Source of the DNA: JAWWPG01 sp038254365
Lineage (GTDB): Bacteria; Actinomycetota; Actinomycetes; Propionibacteriales; Nocardioidaceae
NCBI GenBank assembly: GCA_038254365.1
Contig: JBBSGI010000005.1
Location: forward strand, 29,655 to 93,654
Direction of reading: 5' to 3'
Length of the DNA: 64,000 nt
Shown one piece after another: positions 24,575 to 33,605 of the stretch (within the stretch, counting starts at the first letter, position 1; each line of letters opens with the position of its first letter). A model generated the notes under the pieces. It saw only the letters and a program-made list of their open reading frames with translations, was not told the DNA's origin and ran no database searches. Position numbers and translations under genes: made by a program.

Positions 24575-26014
24575 TCACTCCTCGGCTGTGATCCTGGCGA
24601 CGGCGTGCAGCGGGATCGACACCCAGCTCGGGCGGTTACGGGTCTCGTACACCGCCTCGTAGACGGCCTTGTCCGCCTCGAACGCGGCGAGCAGGTCGGA
24701 GTACGGCGAGAGGTCAGGCTCGGAGACCGCGGAGTACCCGGCGAGGAACGACTCGCGGTTGCGGACCGTCCACTCTTGCGCGCGGTAGGCCAGCTGGGGG
24801 TTGACCCCGAACCTTTGCAGGGTGACCCCGGCCGCATAGTCGAACGACCGCAGCATGCCGGCGACGTCCCGCAGCGGCGACGTCAGGCTGGTGCGTTCGG
24901 CCAAGCTCTTGGCCGGCTCGCCCTCGAAGTCGATGAGCTTCCAGCCCTTCACGGTGCGCAGGGTCTGTCCCAGGTGGAGGTCGCCGTGCACCCGCTGGGT
25001 CGGCATCGGCTCACCCGGCATGCGCAGCCGGTCGAAGCGTGCGCTCAGGCCGGCCCGCAGGTCGACCAGCCCGGGTACGGCGTCGACTGCCTCGTCCAGC
25101 CGAGCCTGCATCGCGTCGGCCAGGGAGTTGCCGTCGGGCTCGGTGCCCGTGGGGAACAGCCGAGCCAGCTCCTGGTGCACGGCCGCCACCGCCACGCCCA
25201 GACGTTCGGCCTCGGCCGCGAAGTCTCCCCCCACCTCGTCGGGATGCAGGTCCTCCTCGTCGAGCAGGTCCCGCACGCTGGCCAGCGCGATGCCCCAGCC
25301 GTCGGTCGCGGTGCGCAGGAAGACCTGCAGCATGCCCAGGTCGCCCAGCCGAGACGGCCCGCCGTCGCGACCGGGCCAGCGACCGCGGACCCATCCCAGC
25401 AGTGGTGCCACGTTCTCGAAGCCGGCGCGGGTCAGTGCCTCGTGGATCTCGATATCGGGGTTGTCGCCCTCGCTGACCCGCCGGAACAGCTTCAGGATGG
25501 CGTCGTCGCCGTACACGATCGACGTGTTGGACTGCTCCGCCGACATGACCGCGCCCAGTGGCGCCTGGTCGGGGAACGCTGTCCCCTCGACGACGTGGAA
25601 CTCCAGGTCGGACTCCACCGCCCCAGGCTCACCGTGGTGCGCGGTGCGGAAGCCGTCGAAGAGCGCCGCCATGGTCTCGCGCACGTATACCGCGTCGTAG
25701 GCGATCACCTCCCCGAGCTCGGGATGGTCGACCGGACCGATCAGGGCGTGCTCGTGGATGGGGTCGGCGTGGGACAGGTACGCCACCGGAATCTGGTACA
25801 GCTGGGAGCTGCCGTCATCGAACTCGACGGTTACGAGCTCGATGCGTGACGGGGGTCGGTCGGAGGAGCCGGAGGGGCCCTCGAACCAGGGCATTGCGTG
25901 CACGTGCGGGACGGTGAACCGTCGACCCTTGCCCGCGAACCAGCGGCGTCGCGGCAGGTAGTCGCCGAGCAGCTCGCGATAGGCGGCCGACTGCTCGGGA
26001 CGGGCGTCGCTCAC
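24575..26014 (-). CDS. mak: Maltokinase
   Basis: A 479-residue kinase that phosphorylates maltose to alpha-maltose-1-phosphate, the GlgE donor. The N-terminal cap (RRRWFAGKGR) and the aminoglycoside-phosphotransferase-like catalytic loop VHGDLHLGQTL with the metal-binding LIDFEGEP are present, as in Mycobacterium Mak/Pep2. It starts with GTG at 26014, overlapping the treS stop (GTGA). It is a separate gene here rather than a C-terminal fusion to TreS. ATP is the expected phosphate donor. Confidence 0.95.
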   Translation of the reverse strand: MSDARPEQSAAYRELLGDYLPRRRWFAGKGRRFTVPHVHAMPWFEGPSGSSDRPPSRIELVTVEFDDGSSQLYQIPVAYLSHADPIHEHALIGPVDHPELGEVIAYDAVYVRETMAALFDGFRTAHHGEPGAVESDLEFHVVEGTAFPDQAPLGAVMSAEQSNTSIVYGDDAILKLFRRVSEGDNPDIEIHEALTRAGFENVAPLLGWVRGRWPGRDGGPSRLGDLGMLQVFLRTATDGWGIALASVRDLLDEEDLHPDEVGGDFAAEAERLGVAVAAVHQELARLFPTGTEPDGNSLADAMQARLDEAVDAVPGLVDLRAGLSARFDRLRMPGEPMPTQRVHGDLHLGQTLRTVKGWKLIDFEGEPAKSLAERTSLTSPLRDVAGMLRSFDYAAGVTLQRFGVNPQLAYRAQEWTVRNRESFLAGYSAVSEPDLSPYSDLLAAFEADKAVYEAVYETRNRPSWVSIPLHAVARITAEE

Positions 26015-27675
26015 CGCGGGTTCACCTCACCGGCGCGGGAGATCAAGAACCAGTAGAAGCCATGCCCGGACAGGGTGAGCAGGTACGGGAGCTCGCCGAC
26101 CTGAGGGAACCGGACGTGACCGAGAAGCTCCACCAGCTCCGCGCCCTCCCAGCGTCGCAGGTCCAGCTCCACCGGCTGGGGGAAGCGGGACAGGTTGTTG
26201 ACGCACAGCACGGTGTCGTCGCCAATGTCCCGGCTGAACGAGAAGACGCTCGGGTTGCTGCCCCCGAGGTCGGTGAAAGCCCCCAGACCGAAGGCCGGGT
26301 GGCGGCGCCGGGCGTGGATCATCCGGCGGGTCCAGTGCAGCAGGGATGACGTGTTCTCGATCTGCGACTCGACGTTGACCGACTGGTAGCCGAAGACCGG
26401 GTCCATGATTGCCGGTAGCGCCAGTCGGCCCGGGGTGACGTTCGAGAAGCCGCCGTTGCGGTCCGGCGTCCACTGCATCGGCGTGCGGACCCCGTCCCGG
26501 TCGCCGAGCCAGATGTTGTCCCCCATCCCGATCTCGTCGCCGTAGTAGAGCACCGGTGAACCGGGCAGCGACAGCAAGAGCGCGGTGAACAGCTCCATCG
26601 TGTTGACGTCATTGTCCAGCAGGGGAGCCAGCCGTCTCCGGATCCCGATGTTCGCCTTCATCCGGGGGTCCTTGGCGTACTCGGACCACATGTAGTCGCG
26701 GTCCTCGTCGGTGACCATCTCGAGGGTGAGCTCGTCGTGGTTACGCAAGAAGATGCCCCACTGGCAGCTGTCGGGGATCGGCGGCGTCTCTTCGAGGATC
26801 TCGGAGATCGGGTAGCGCGACTCCCGACGGACCGCCATGAACAAGCGGGGCATCACCGGGAAGTGGAAGCACATGTGGCACTCGTCGCCGCCGGACTCGA
26901 AGCTGCCGAAGTAGTCGACGACGTCGGCCGGCCACTGGTTCGCCTCGGCGAGCAGCACCCGGTCGGGATACTCGGTGTCGACGGTCTTGCGCACCATTCT
27001 CAGGAACTCGTGTGACTCCGGCAGGTTCTCGCCATTGGTTCCCGGCCGCTCATAAAGGTACGGCACCGCGTCGAGGCGGAAACCGTCGATGCCGATCTCG
27101 AGCCAGAACCGCAGCCCGTCGAGCATCGCCTCGTGCACCGCGGGGTTGTCGTAGTTGAGGTCCGGCTGGTGGCTGTAGAACCGGTGCCAGAAGTACTGCT
27201 GGCGCACCGGGTCCCATGTCCAGTTGGATGGCTCGCTGTCGACGAAGATCACCCGCGCGTCGGAGTACATGTCGTCGGTGTCGGACCAGACGTAGAAGTC
27301 GCCGTAGGGTCCCTCCGGGTCGGACCTGGACTGCTGGAACCACTCGTGCTGGTCGCTCGTGTGGTTCATCACGAAGTCGACGATGACCCGGATGCCCCGC
27401 TCGTGGGCCGCGTCGACCAGCGCCTGGAAGTCGTCCAGGGTCCCGACCTCGGGAAGGAGGTTGGTGTAGTCGCTGACGTCGTAGCCGCCGTCGCGGAGCG
27501 GCGACGCGTAGAACGGCGGAATCCACAGGCAGTCGACACCGAGCCACTCGAGGTAGTCGAGCTTCTCGCGTAGCCCGCGGAAGTCGCCGACACCGTCGCC
27601 GTTGGAGTCCTTGAAGGACCGCACCAGCACCTCGTAGAAGACCGCCCGCTTGAACCAGAGTGGATCGTCGCTCAC
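26011..27675 (-). CDS. treS: Trehalose synthase (maltose alpha-D-glucosyltransferase)
   Basis: A 554-residue GH13 enzyme interconverting trehalose and maltose. It has the TreS hallmarks: the N-terminal WFKRAVFYEVLVRSFKDSNGDG, FVMNHTSDQHEWFQQSR, GFRLDAVPYLYER with the nucleophile Asp, LLAEANQWP with the general acid Glu, and FLRNHDELTLEMV. The GTG at 27675 overlaps the glgE stop and has GGAGGG at good spacing; upstream residues in this frame are antisense noise. The protein ends without the fused maltokinase domain seen in some bacteria, consistent with the separate mak gene just downstream. Confidence 0.96.
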   Translation of the reverse strand: MSDDPLWFKRAVFYEVLVRSFKDSNGDGVGDFRGLREKLDYLEWLGVDCLWIPPFYASPLRDGGYDVSDYTNLLPEVGTLDDFQALVDAAHERGIRVIVDFVMNHTSDQHEWFQQSRSDPEGPYGDFYVWSDTDDMYSDARVIFVDSEPSNWTWDPVRQQYFWHRFYSHQPDLNYDNPAVHEAMLDGLRFWLEIGIDGFRLDAVPYLYERPGTNGENLPESHEFLRMVRKTVDTEYPDRVLLAEANQWPADVVDYFGSFESGGDECHMCFHFPVMPRLFMAVRRESRYPISEILEETPPIPDSCQWGIFLRNHDELTLEMVTDEDRDYMWSEYAKDPRMKANIGIRRRLAPLLDNDVNTMELFTALLLSLPGSPVLYYGDEIGMGDNIWLGDRDGVRTPMQWTPDRNGGFSNVTPGRLALPAIMDPVFGYQSVNVESQIENTSSLLHWTRRMIHARRRHPAFGLGAFTDLGGSNPSVFSFSRDIGDDTVLCVNNLSRFPQPVELDLRRWEGAELVELLGHVRFPQVGELPYLLTLSGHGFYWFLISRAGEVNPR

Positions 27676-29657
27676 GATGGAGCCCTCCGGATCGACAGCA
27701 CGTGGGCGGGACTCGCCGGGTCCAGCCGCACGTAGTTGCGCGCTCCCCACCGCCAGGACTGGCCGCTGAGCTCGTCGTCGACGATGAACGTGTCGTACCA
27801 CTCGAGACCGAGGGCCGGCATCTCGAGATCCACCATGGTCTCCCGGGTGCCGTGCGGGTCGAGGTTGACGACGACGATCACCACGTCGTCGGAGTGGTCG
27901 CCGTCACCACGTTTGCTGAAGCACAGCACCGCATCGTCGGCGGTGGGGTGGACGGTCACGTTACGCAGCCGCTGCAGCGCGACGTGGCGGCGGCGGATGT
28001 CATTGAGCCGGGTGATGTACGGCGCCAAGGTGCGCTGCTCCGCCGAGGCGCGAGCCCAGTCGCGGGGCCGCAGCTGGAACTTCTCCGAGTCGAGGTACTC
28101 CTCGGAACCGGGCCGGACCGCTACGTGCTCGTACAGTTCGAACCCGGCGTAGACGCCCCAGGTCGGCGCGCCCGTCGCGGCCAGGACGGCGCGGACGGCG
28201 AACGCCGCCGGACCGCCGTACTGGAGGTACTCGGAGAGGATGTCCGGAGTGTTGACGAAGAGGTTGGGTCGCATGACGTCACTGCGGTCGTGCGAGAGCT
28301 CCTCGAGGTAGGTCTGGAGCTCCTCCTTGGTGTTACGCCAGGTGAAGTACGTGTAGGACTGGTGGAAGCCGACCATGGCCAGCGCTCGCATCATCCCCGG
28401 CCGGGTAAACGCCTCCGAGAGGAACAGCACGTCGGGGTCGCTGGCGCGGATCTTGGCGAGCAGCCACTCCCAGAACATGACCGGCTTGGTGTGGGGGTTG
28501 TCGACCCGGAAGATCCGCACTCCGTGGTCCATCCAGTAGCGGACGACGCGAAGCACCTCCTGGGACAGGCCGGCGTAGTCGTTGTCGAAGTTCAGCGGGT
28601 AGATGTCCTGGTACTTCTTCGGTGGGTTCTCGGCGTAGGCGATGGTCCCGTCGGCGCGGGTGGTGAACCACTCCGGATGGGTGGCGACCCAGGGATGATC
28701 CGGGGCGCACTGGAGCGCAAGGTCGAGCGCCACTTCCAGCCCGAGCTCTCGGGCCCGCGCGACGAACGCGTCGAAGTCGTCGATGGTGCCGAGGGCGGGG
28801 TGGAGCGCGTCATGGCCGCCGAGCCTGGACCCGATCGCCCACGGCGAACCGGGGTCGTCCGGTCCCGGGGTCAAGGTGTTGTTGCGGCCCTTGCGGTTGA
28901 CCTCGCCGATCGGGTGGACCGGTGGCAGGTAGACGACGTCGAAGCCCATGTCCGCGACGGCGTCGAGGCGACCGGCGGCGCTGGCCAGACTGCCTGAGTG
29001 CCAGGTCCCAGTCGCTTCGTCATACGTCGCCCCCTCCGATCGGGGGAACAGCTCGTACCAGGAGCCGACGAGGGCTCTTTCCCGGTCGACGTACAGCGGA
29101 AACGGTTCGGTGGCGCCCAGCATGTCTCGCAGGGGATAGTCGTCGAGCGCGCCGGTGACCTCGCGGGAAGTGAGGGCGGCCAGCCGCTGGGGGACGGGGG
29201 TGACTGGGTTGGATCCGACCGCGGCGGCGGCCTCCAGGCAGCGTCGTGCGGGCGACTTGGCCGGAGTGGCCGCGGCCGCGCGTTGCAGGACCAGGACACC
29301 CTCGGCCAGCATCAGCTCGACGTCGATCTCGGCCTCGATCTTGATCTCGGCTGCATGCCGCCAGGAGGCGTAGGGGTCCGACCAGGACTCGATCCGGAAT
29401 GTCCAGGACCCGGGCCTGTCCGGGGTGACCCATGCGGAGTACCGGTCCGGGTGGTCGGGCCCGATGGCGTCGAGCCGGGTCAACGGCCTGGACCGGGCTC
29501 GGGGACCCGTGAGCACCACGCCGGCCCCGAGCGCGTCGTGGCCCTCACGGAAGACGGTCGCCGCGATCTCCAGAGACTCACCGACAACCGCCTTGACGGG
29601 GTAGCGACCCAGCTCCACGACCGGGCTCACCTCGGTGATGGGTATGCGTTCGACCAT
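27672..29657 (-). CDS. glgE: Maltose-1-phosphate maltosyltransferase
   Basis: A 661-residue GH13 subfamily 3 enzyme that extends alpha-1,4-glucan by maltosyl units from alpha-maltose-1-phosphate. Conserved parts are DVVYLPPVHPIGEVNRKGRNN, LDLALQCAPDHPWV, VRIFRVDNPHTKP (nucleophile Asp), FLSEAFTRP (acid/base Glu) and the NTPDILSEYLQYGGP segment. The N-terminal domain and long insertions match Mycobacterium/Streptomyces GlgE in order. The ATG at 29657 has no Shine-Dalgarno but a TAAGTT hexamer 7 nt upstream, so a leaderless start is likely. First gene of the operon, divergent from glgP. Confidence 0.97.
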   Translation of the reverse strand: MVERIPITEVSPVVELGRYPVKAVVGESLEIAATVFREGHDALGAGVVLTGPRARSRPLTRLDAIGPDHPDRYSAWVTPDRPGSWTFRIESWSDPYASWRHAAEIKIEAEIDVELMLAEGVLVLQRAAAATPAKSPARRCLEAAAAVGSNPVTPVPQRLAALTSREVTGALDDYPLRDMLGATEPFPLYVDRERALVGSWYELFPRSEGATYDEATGTWHSGSLASAAGRLDAVADMGFDVVYLPPVHPIGEVNRKGRNNTLTPGPDDPGSPWAIGSRLGGHDALHPALGTIDDFDAFVARARELGLEVALDLALQCAPDHPWVATHPEWFTTRADGTIAYAENPPKKYQDIYPLNFDNDYAGLSQEVLRVVRYWMDHGVRIFRVDNPHTKPVMFWEWLLAKIRASDPDVLFLSEAFTRPGMMRALAMVGFHQSYTYFTWRNTKEELQTYLEELSHDRSDVMRPNLFVNTPDILSEYLQYGGPAAFAVRAVLAATGAPTWGVYAGFELYEHVAVRPGSEEYLDSEKFQLRPRDWARASAEQRTLAPYITRLNDIRRRHVALQRLRNVTVHPTADDAVLCFSKRGDGDHSDDVVIVVVNLDPHGTRETMVDLEMPALGLEWYDTFIVDDELSGQSWRWGARNYVRLDPASPAHVLSIRRAPS

Positions 29658-29664
29658 TGCGCAG

Positions 29665-29670
29665 AACTTA
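29665..29670 (-). promoter_or_regulatory. -10 element of leaderless glgE promoter
   Basis: On the minus strand TAAGTT ends 7 nt before the glgE ATG at 29657. No Shine-Dalgarno is present. Confidence 0.5.
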
Positions 29671-29710
29671 CCGGCGGAGCAGTAGGCATGCACATTCGCC
29701 CTGTCCCCCG

Positions 29711-29767
29711 AATCGCGGGAAAGTCGCTGCCGGCGCGGCCGGCCTGGCCAGCCACTTTCCCGCAATT
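29711..29767. promoter_or_regulatory. Paired inverted 14-bp boxes between glgE and glgP
   Basis: AATCGCGGGAAAGT (29711-29724) and ACTTTCCCGCAATT (29754-29767) are inverted copies matching at 13 of 14 positions (10 bp perfect at the core), separated by 29 bp of GC-rich sequence that is itself partly self-complementary. They sit in the middle of the divergent glgE/glgP intergenic region. They could be two binding sites of one regulator controlling both directions, or the arms of a cruciform. Centre-to-centre spacing is 43 bp, about four helical turns. Confidence 0.6.
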
Positions 29768-29801
29768 GCCAGTGGACTCGCACCCGCGGGCCCAGCGCGA
29801 C

Positions 29802-29807
29802 TACGGT
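29802..29807 (+). promoter_or_regulatory. -10 element of leaderless glgP promoter
   Basis: TACGGT ends 7 nt before the GTG start of glgP at 29815, with no Shine-Dalgarno. Confidence 0.5.
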
Positions 29808-29814
29808 TTTCCCC

Positions 29815-32406
29815 GTGCGTGCCATCAGACGATTCACCGTGCGACCCGTCCTGCCCGCGTCGCTGCGTCCGCTCGAGGAGCTGGCCACCAATCTGCGGTG
29901 GTCGTGGCACCCCGAGACCCAGGACCTCTTCGAGTCGGTCGACCAGCGGGCCTGGGAGTCCAGTGGGCACGACCCGATCCGGTTCCTCGGGGCGATCGCG
30001 CCGGAGCGCCTGAGGACACTCGGACGGGACAAGCGCTTCATCAAGCGACTCGAGCTGGCCCACGCCGATCTGGAGGAGTACGTCACCGGGGCCCGGTGGT
30101 ACCAGGGGCTCGGGCCGGACGCGCCTCGCCAGATCGCCTACTTCTCACCGGAGTTCGGCCTTGCCGCCGTGCTGCCGCAGTATTCGGGGGGCCTGGGCAT
30201 CCTGGCCGGAGACCACCTGAAGACCGCGAGCGACCTGGGTGTGCCGATCATCGGCGTCGGCTTGTTCTACCGGCACGGCTACTTCCGCCAGCTGCTCTCC
30301 GGCGAGGGCTGGCAGCAGGAGCGCTACCCGATCACCGACCCCGACGAGCTGCCCCTGCGGCTGCTGCGTGAAGACGACGGCGCGCCGACCCGAGTCACCA
30401 TCTCGCTCCCGGGCGGCCAGGACCTGCTCGCCCGAGTGTGGGTCGCCCAGGTCGGGCGGGTACCGCTGCTGCTCCTCGACTCCGACATCGAAGCCAACTC
30501 CGGGCCGCTGCGGGAAGTCACTGACCGCCTCTACGGCGGGGGGTCCGAGCACCGGCTGCTGCAGGAGGTGCTGCTCGGCATCGGGGGCATCCGGGCGATC
30601 CGCGCGTACTGCCGGATCTCCGGCGCGACCGCACCCGAGGTCTTCCACACCAACGAGGGGCACGCCGGGTTCCTCGGGCTGGAGCGCATCCGGGAGTTCG
30701 TGTTCGAGCGCGATCTCGACTTCGACGAGGCTCTGGAGCAGGCCCGGGCCGGCACGGTGTTCACCACGCACACGCCGGTCCCCGCCGGTATCGACCGCTT
30801 CCCGCGCGAGCTGATCGAGGCGCAGTTCGGGCGGGACAACCCGTTCCCCGGACTGCCCGTGCGGCGCATCCTCGACCTCGGCGCGGAGAGCTACCCGGGA
30901 GGGGACTCGGCGGTGTTCAACATGGCGGTGATGGGGCTGCGGCTCGCCGGGCGGGCCAACGGCGTCAGCGCGCTGCACGGGCAGGTGTCGCGCGAGATGT
31001 TCGCCGGGCTCTGGCCCGGTTTCGACCGCTCCGACGTGCCCATCTCGTCGATCACCAACGGGGTGCATGCCCCTACCTGGGTGGCCAGCGAGCTCCTCCG
31101 GCTCGTGGAGGACGAGTCGCAGCTGCCGGAGCTCGAGGGGACCCGGGACTGGGATGCGGTCGACAAGATCCCCGGTGAGCTGCTCTGGGGCACGAAGCGC
31201 ACGTTGCGGCACCGGCTGGTGATGGAGGTGCGGAACCGGCTCCGCAAGTCGTGGCGGCAGCGTGGCGCCACGCCGGCCGAGCTGGGCTGGGTCGACTCGG
31301 TACTCGACCCTGACGTGCTCACCATCGGCTTCGCGCGCCGCGTCCCGTCGTATAAGCGGCTCACCTTGATGCTGCGCGACCCCGAGCGGCTCAGGCGACT
31401 GCTCCTCGACCCCGACCAGCCGATCCAGCTGGTGATCGCGGGCAAGTCGCACCCTGCCGACGAGGGCGGCAAGAAGCTGATCCAGGAGATCGTCCGGTTC
31501 TCCGACCAGCCTGACGTGCGCCACCGGATCGTCTTCCTGCCCAACTACGACATCGCGATGGCACAGCCCCTCTACCCGGGGTGCGACGTGTGGCTCAACA
31601 ACCCGCTGCGGCCCTACGAGGCCTGCGGCACGTCGGGGATGAAGGCCGCGCTCAACGGAGGTCTCAACCTGTCGATCATGGACGGATGGTGGGACGAGTG
31701 GTACGACGGGGACAACGGCTGGGCGATCCCCTCGGCGGACGGCATCGAGGACGCGGACCGACGCGACGACGTCGAGGCGGCCGCGCTCTACGACCTGATC
31801 GAGAACGAGGTGGCGCCGCGGTTCTACGGTCTGGACGACCAAGGTCTCCCGGTGCGCTGGATCGAGATGGTGCGCCACACCCTCAAGTCCCTCGGGCCCA
31901 AGGTGCTCGCGACCCGGATGGTGCACGACTACGTCCGCGAGCTCTACTCGCCGGCCGCGGTCATCGCCCGCCGGCTCGACGACGACGACGCCGCGGCGAT
32001 CGAGCTCGCCGCCTGGAAGAAGAGGGTGCGCGAAGCCTGGCCGGACGCCCGCATCGAGCACGTCGAGTCGAGCGGCATCACCGACTCACCCGCCCTCGGG
32101 TCCCGTCTCTGCGTCCAGGTCTACGTGCTGCTCGGCGACCTGACCCCCGACGACATCGACGTGCAGATGGTCCACGGCCGGGTCGCTGCCGACGACGAGC
32201 TACCCGATCCGACCGTGACGAGCCTGACCCACTCGCAGGGATACGACGACGGTCGCCATCGCTACGAGACCGAGGTCGACCTCGAGGACACCGGGCCGTT
32301 CGGATACACGGTGCGCATGTGTCCGAGGCACGAGCTGCTCGCGTCCTGGACCGACCTCGGGCTGGTCGGCTGGCCCCCGGACGTCAACCTCGCGGAGGCC
32401 GACTGA
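29815..32406 (+). CDS. glgP: Alpha-glucan (glycogen) phosphorylase
   Basis: An 863-residue GT35 phosphorylase of the long bacterial/archaeal type (AgP-like), releasing glucose-1-phosphate from alpha-1,4-glucan. The pyridoxal-phosphate lysine is in EACGTSGMKAALNGG; other conserved blocks are IAYFSPEFGL, PQYSGGLGILAGDHLK, TNEGHAGF, TTHTPVPAGIDRF and ITNGVHAPTWV. It starts with GTG at 29815 after a leaderless-type promoter. It is divergent from the synthetic glgE operon, so build-up and breakdown of glucan share one control region. A poorly conserved C-terminal segment after about residue 700 is normal for this subtype. Confidence 0.96.
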   Translation: MRAIRRFTVRPVLPASLRPLEELATNLRWSWHPETQDLFESVDQRAWESSGHDPIRFLGAIAPERLRTLGRDKRFIKRLELAHADLEEYVTGARWYQGLGPDAPRQIAYFSPEFGLAAVLPQYSGGLGILAGDHLKTASDLGVPIIGVGLFYRHGYFRQLLSGEGWQQERYPITDPDELPLRLLREDDGAPTRVTISLPGGQDLLARVWVAQVGRVPLLLLDSDIEANSGPLREVTDRLYGGGSEHRLLQEVLLGIGGIRAIRAYCRISGATAPEVFHTNEGHAGFLGLERIREFVFERDLDFDEALEQARAGTVFTTHTPVPAGIDRFPRELIEAQFGRDNPFPGLPVRRILDLGAESYPGGDSAVFNMAVMGLRLAGRANGVSALHGQVSREMFAGLWPGFDRSDVPISSITNGVHAPTWVASELLRLVEDESQLPELEGTRDWDAVDKIPGELLWGTKRTLRHRLVMEVRNRLRKSWRQRGATPAELGWVDSVLDPDVLTIGFARRVPSYKRLTLMLRDPERLRRLLLDPDQPIQLVIAGKSHPADEGGKKLIQEIVRFSDQPDVRHRIVFLPNYDIAMAQPLYPGCDVWLNNPLRPYEACGTSGMKAALNGGLNLSIMDGWWDEWYDGDNGWAIPSADGIEDADRRDDVEAAALYDLIENEVAPRFYGLDDQGLPVRWIEMVRHTLKSLGPKVLATRMVHDYVRELYSPAAVIARRLDDDDAAAIELAAWKKRVREAWPDARIEHVESSGITDSPALGSRLCVQVYVLLGDLTPDDIDVQMVHGRVAADDELPDPTVTSLTHSQGYDDGRHRYETEVDLEDTGPFGYTVRMCPRHELLASWTDLGLVGWPPDVNLAEAD

Positions 32407-32429
32407 CCGCCGGGCCAAGGTAACCCCAC

Positions 32430-32458
32430 GGTGACCTGGTGATCGGGAACACTAGTCT
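32430..32458 (+). promoter_or_regulatory. Possible promoter of the three-gene helical-protein operon
   Basis: GGTGAC (32430-32435) and TAGTCT (32453-32458) are 17 bp apart and lie 60 bp before the GTG of the first small gene, within a 112-bp gap that shows nothing else. Confidence 0.4.
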
Positions 32459-32518
32459 CGGAGAGATCCGGGCTCAGGAACGTCCGGCGAATGGCGTGGA
32501 CTCGGGATCGGAGTCGCT

Positions 32519-32767
32519 GTGCAGCAGTTGCCGCTGGTGAGCGTCGAGCTGAGACGCGTCAGCGCCGGCTATGAGAGCGCAGCCTGGGAGCTCGGCGCGG
32601 CCCGGCGGGTCGTCGCCGATGCCGGCCCCACGCTCGGGACGCCGTCGTGCGACCCGGTGGTCGAGACCGCCCTGCGCGACCTGGAATCGGTGCTGGCCCG
32701 GCTCGAGACCACGGCGACCTCGTGCGCGCGGGCTCTCAGCAGGTACGACGACGGGGCCGGCGCGTGA
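32519..32767 (+). CDS. Small helical protein, WXG100/ESX-like
   Basis: An 82-residue protein predicted as two amphipathic helices (about 3-32 and 48-78) around a Gly/Pro turn (DAGPTLGTPSCDP), with an aromatic WELG near the end of helix 1. Size, hairpin form and position in front of a larger helical protein resemble WXG100 or ESX-associated small proteins, but there is no strict WxG turn. The GTG at 32519 has no strong Shine-Dalgarno. It overlaps the next gene by 4 bp (GTGA), so the two are coupled. Function inferred from form only. Confidence 0.6.
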   Translation: MQQLPLVSVELRRVSAGYESAAWELGAARRVVADAGPTLGTPSCDPVVETALRDLESVLARLETTATSCARALSRYDDGAGA

Positions 32768-33603
32768 GGCCCGAGACCGTGCTGGGCTTTGACCCCGCTC
32801 CTGGGGACCCGACCTCGGTGGAGCGGATGTCCCGAACCGTGCACCAGGTGGTCCGCGGGCTGGTCGAAGGCCGGCTGGCCCTGGACTCCCTCGCCCCCGC
32901 CGGATCGATCTGGGATGGTGCGCTAGGCGCCCCGATTGTTGCCCTGCTCAGGCGCTACTCGCTGCAGCTGGCCGAGATCGAGGAGGTACTCATCGGCTGC
33001 CTCACCGCGCTCGACGGCTGGCGCGCCGAGCTCGACGAGCGTCAGGCGCGGGTGGGCGAGCTCGTCGACCGGGTCGCGGATCTCGCCGTGGACGCGGATG
33101 CCCAGGAGCGACGCGAGCGCCTACTGGCGCAGGCCCGGGAGGTCGAGTCCGAGCATCGCGCCGGAGCCCGGCAGCTGGCGGTCGCCTTCGAGGAGGTGTC
33201 CAGCTTCATGGAGCGTCTCGCGGGGAGCGACCAGGACCTCGACTCGGAGCTCGACGCCGCGCTCCGGGCGATGATGCGGCTCGTGCAGGAGTGGGTCGAG
33301 GCCGAGGGACCCGAGCTGCTGCGAACCGCGGCGGCCCTCGGCGAGGTGGCCGCCCTGACCACGGTGATCTCCGAGCTGGTCGGAATCGCCGCGCTCGGCC
33401 GGGTCCCCGGTGAGGCCGCCGGGGTCCACGACGTCATCTCCCGGAGCCCGGCAGCCCACCGGCTGATCCGGGCACTCCACCAGCGGTGGGCGGAGGTCGC
33501 GCCCACCCTTCCGGAGGCGACCTTCGGGCGCGACCGGCACGGCGAGCTGGCCGAGGCCATCGCCTTTCGGCTGGCCGGCGACGACATGGACCGGCCAGGC
33601 TGA
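32764..33603 (+). CDS. Putative type VII secretion substrate, long helical protein
   Basis: A 279-residue, nearly all-helical protein without signal peptide or membrane segment. The first about 100 residues (LGFDPAPGDPTSVERMSRTV, then SIWDGALGAPI, then helices to LDERQ) resemble the N-terminal module of predicted actinobacterial T7SS-secreted proteins, including the WDG turn. A long coiled coil follows (about 95-200), then a further helical domain. No toxin motif is visible at the C-terminus. The GTG at 32764 overlaps the stop of the small partner; the earlier open frame is not homologous. A structural role cannot be excluded. Confidence 0.6.
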   Translation: MRPETVLGFDPAPGDPTSVERMSRTVHQVVRGLVEGRLALDSLAPAGSIWDGALGAPIVALLRRYSLQLAEIEEVLIGCLTALDGWRAELDERQARVGELVDRVADLAVDADAQERRERLLAQAREVESEHRAGARQLAVAFEEVSSFMERLAGSDQDLDSELDAALRAMMRLVQEWVEAEGPELLRTAAALGEVAALTTVISELVGIAALGRVPGEAAGVHDVISRSPAAHRLIRALHQRWAEVAPTLPEATFGRDRHGELAEAIAFRLAGDDMDRPG

Positions 33604-33605
33604 CC

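Noticed and set aside
22978..24591. 537-codon plus-strand open frame
   Set aside because: Antisense to glgB, rich in Val/Arg/His without any domain; glgB is unmistakable.
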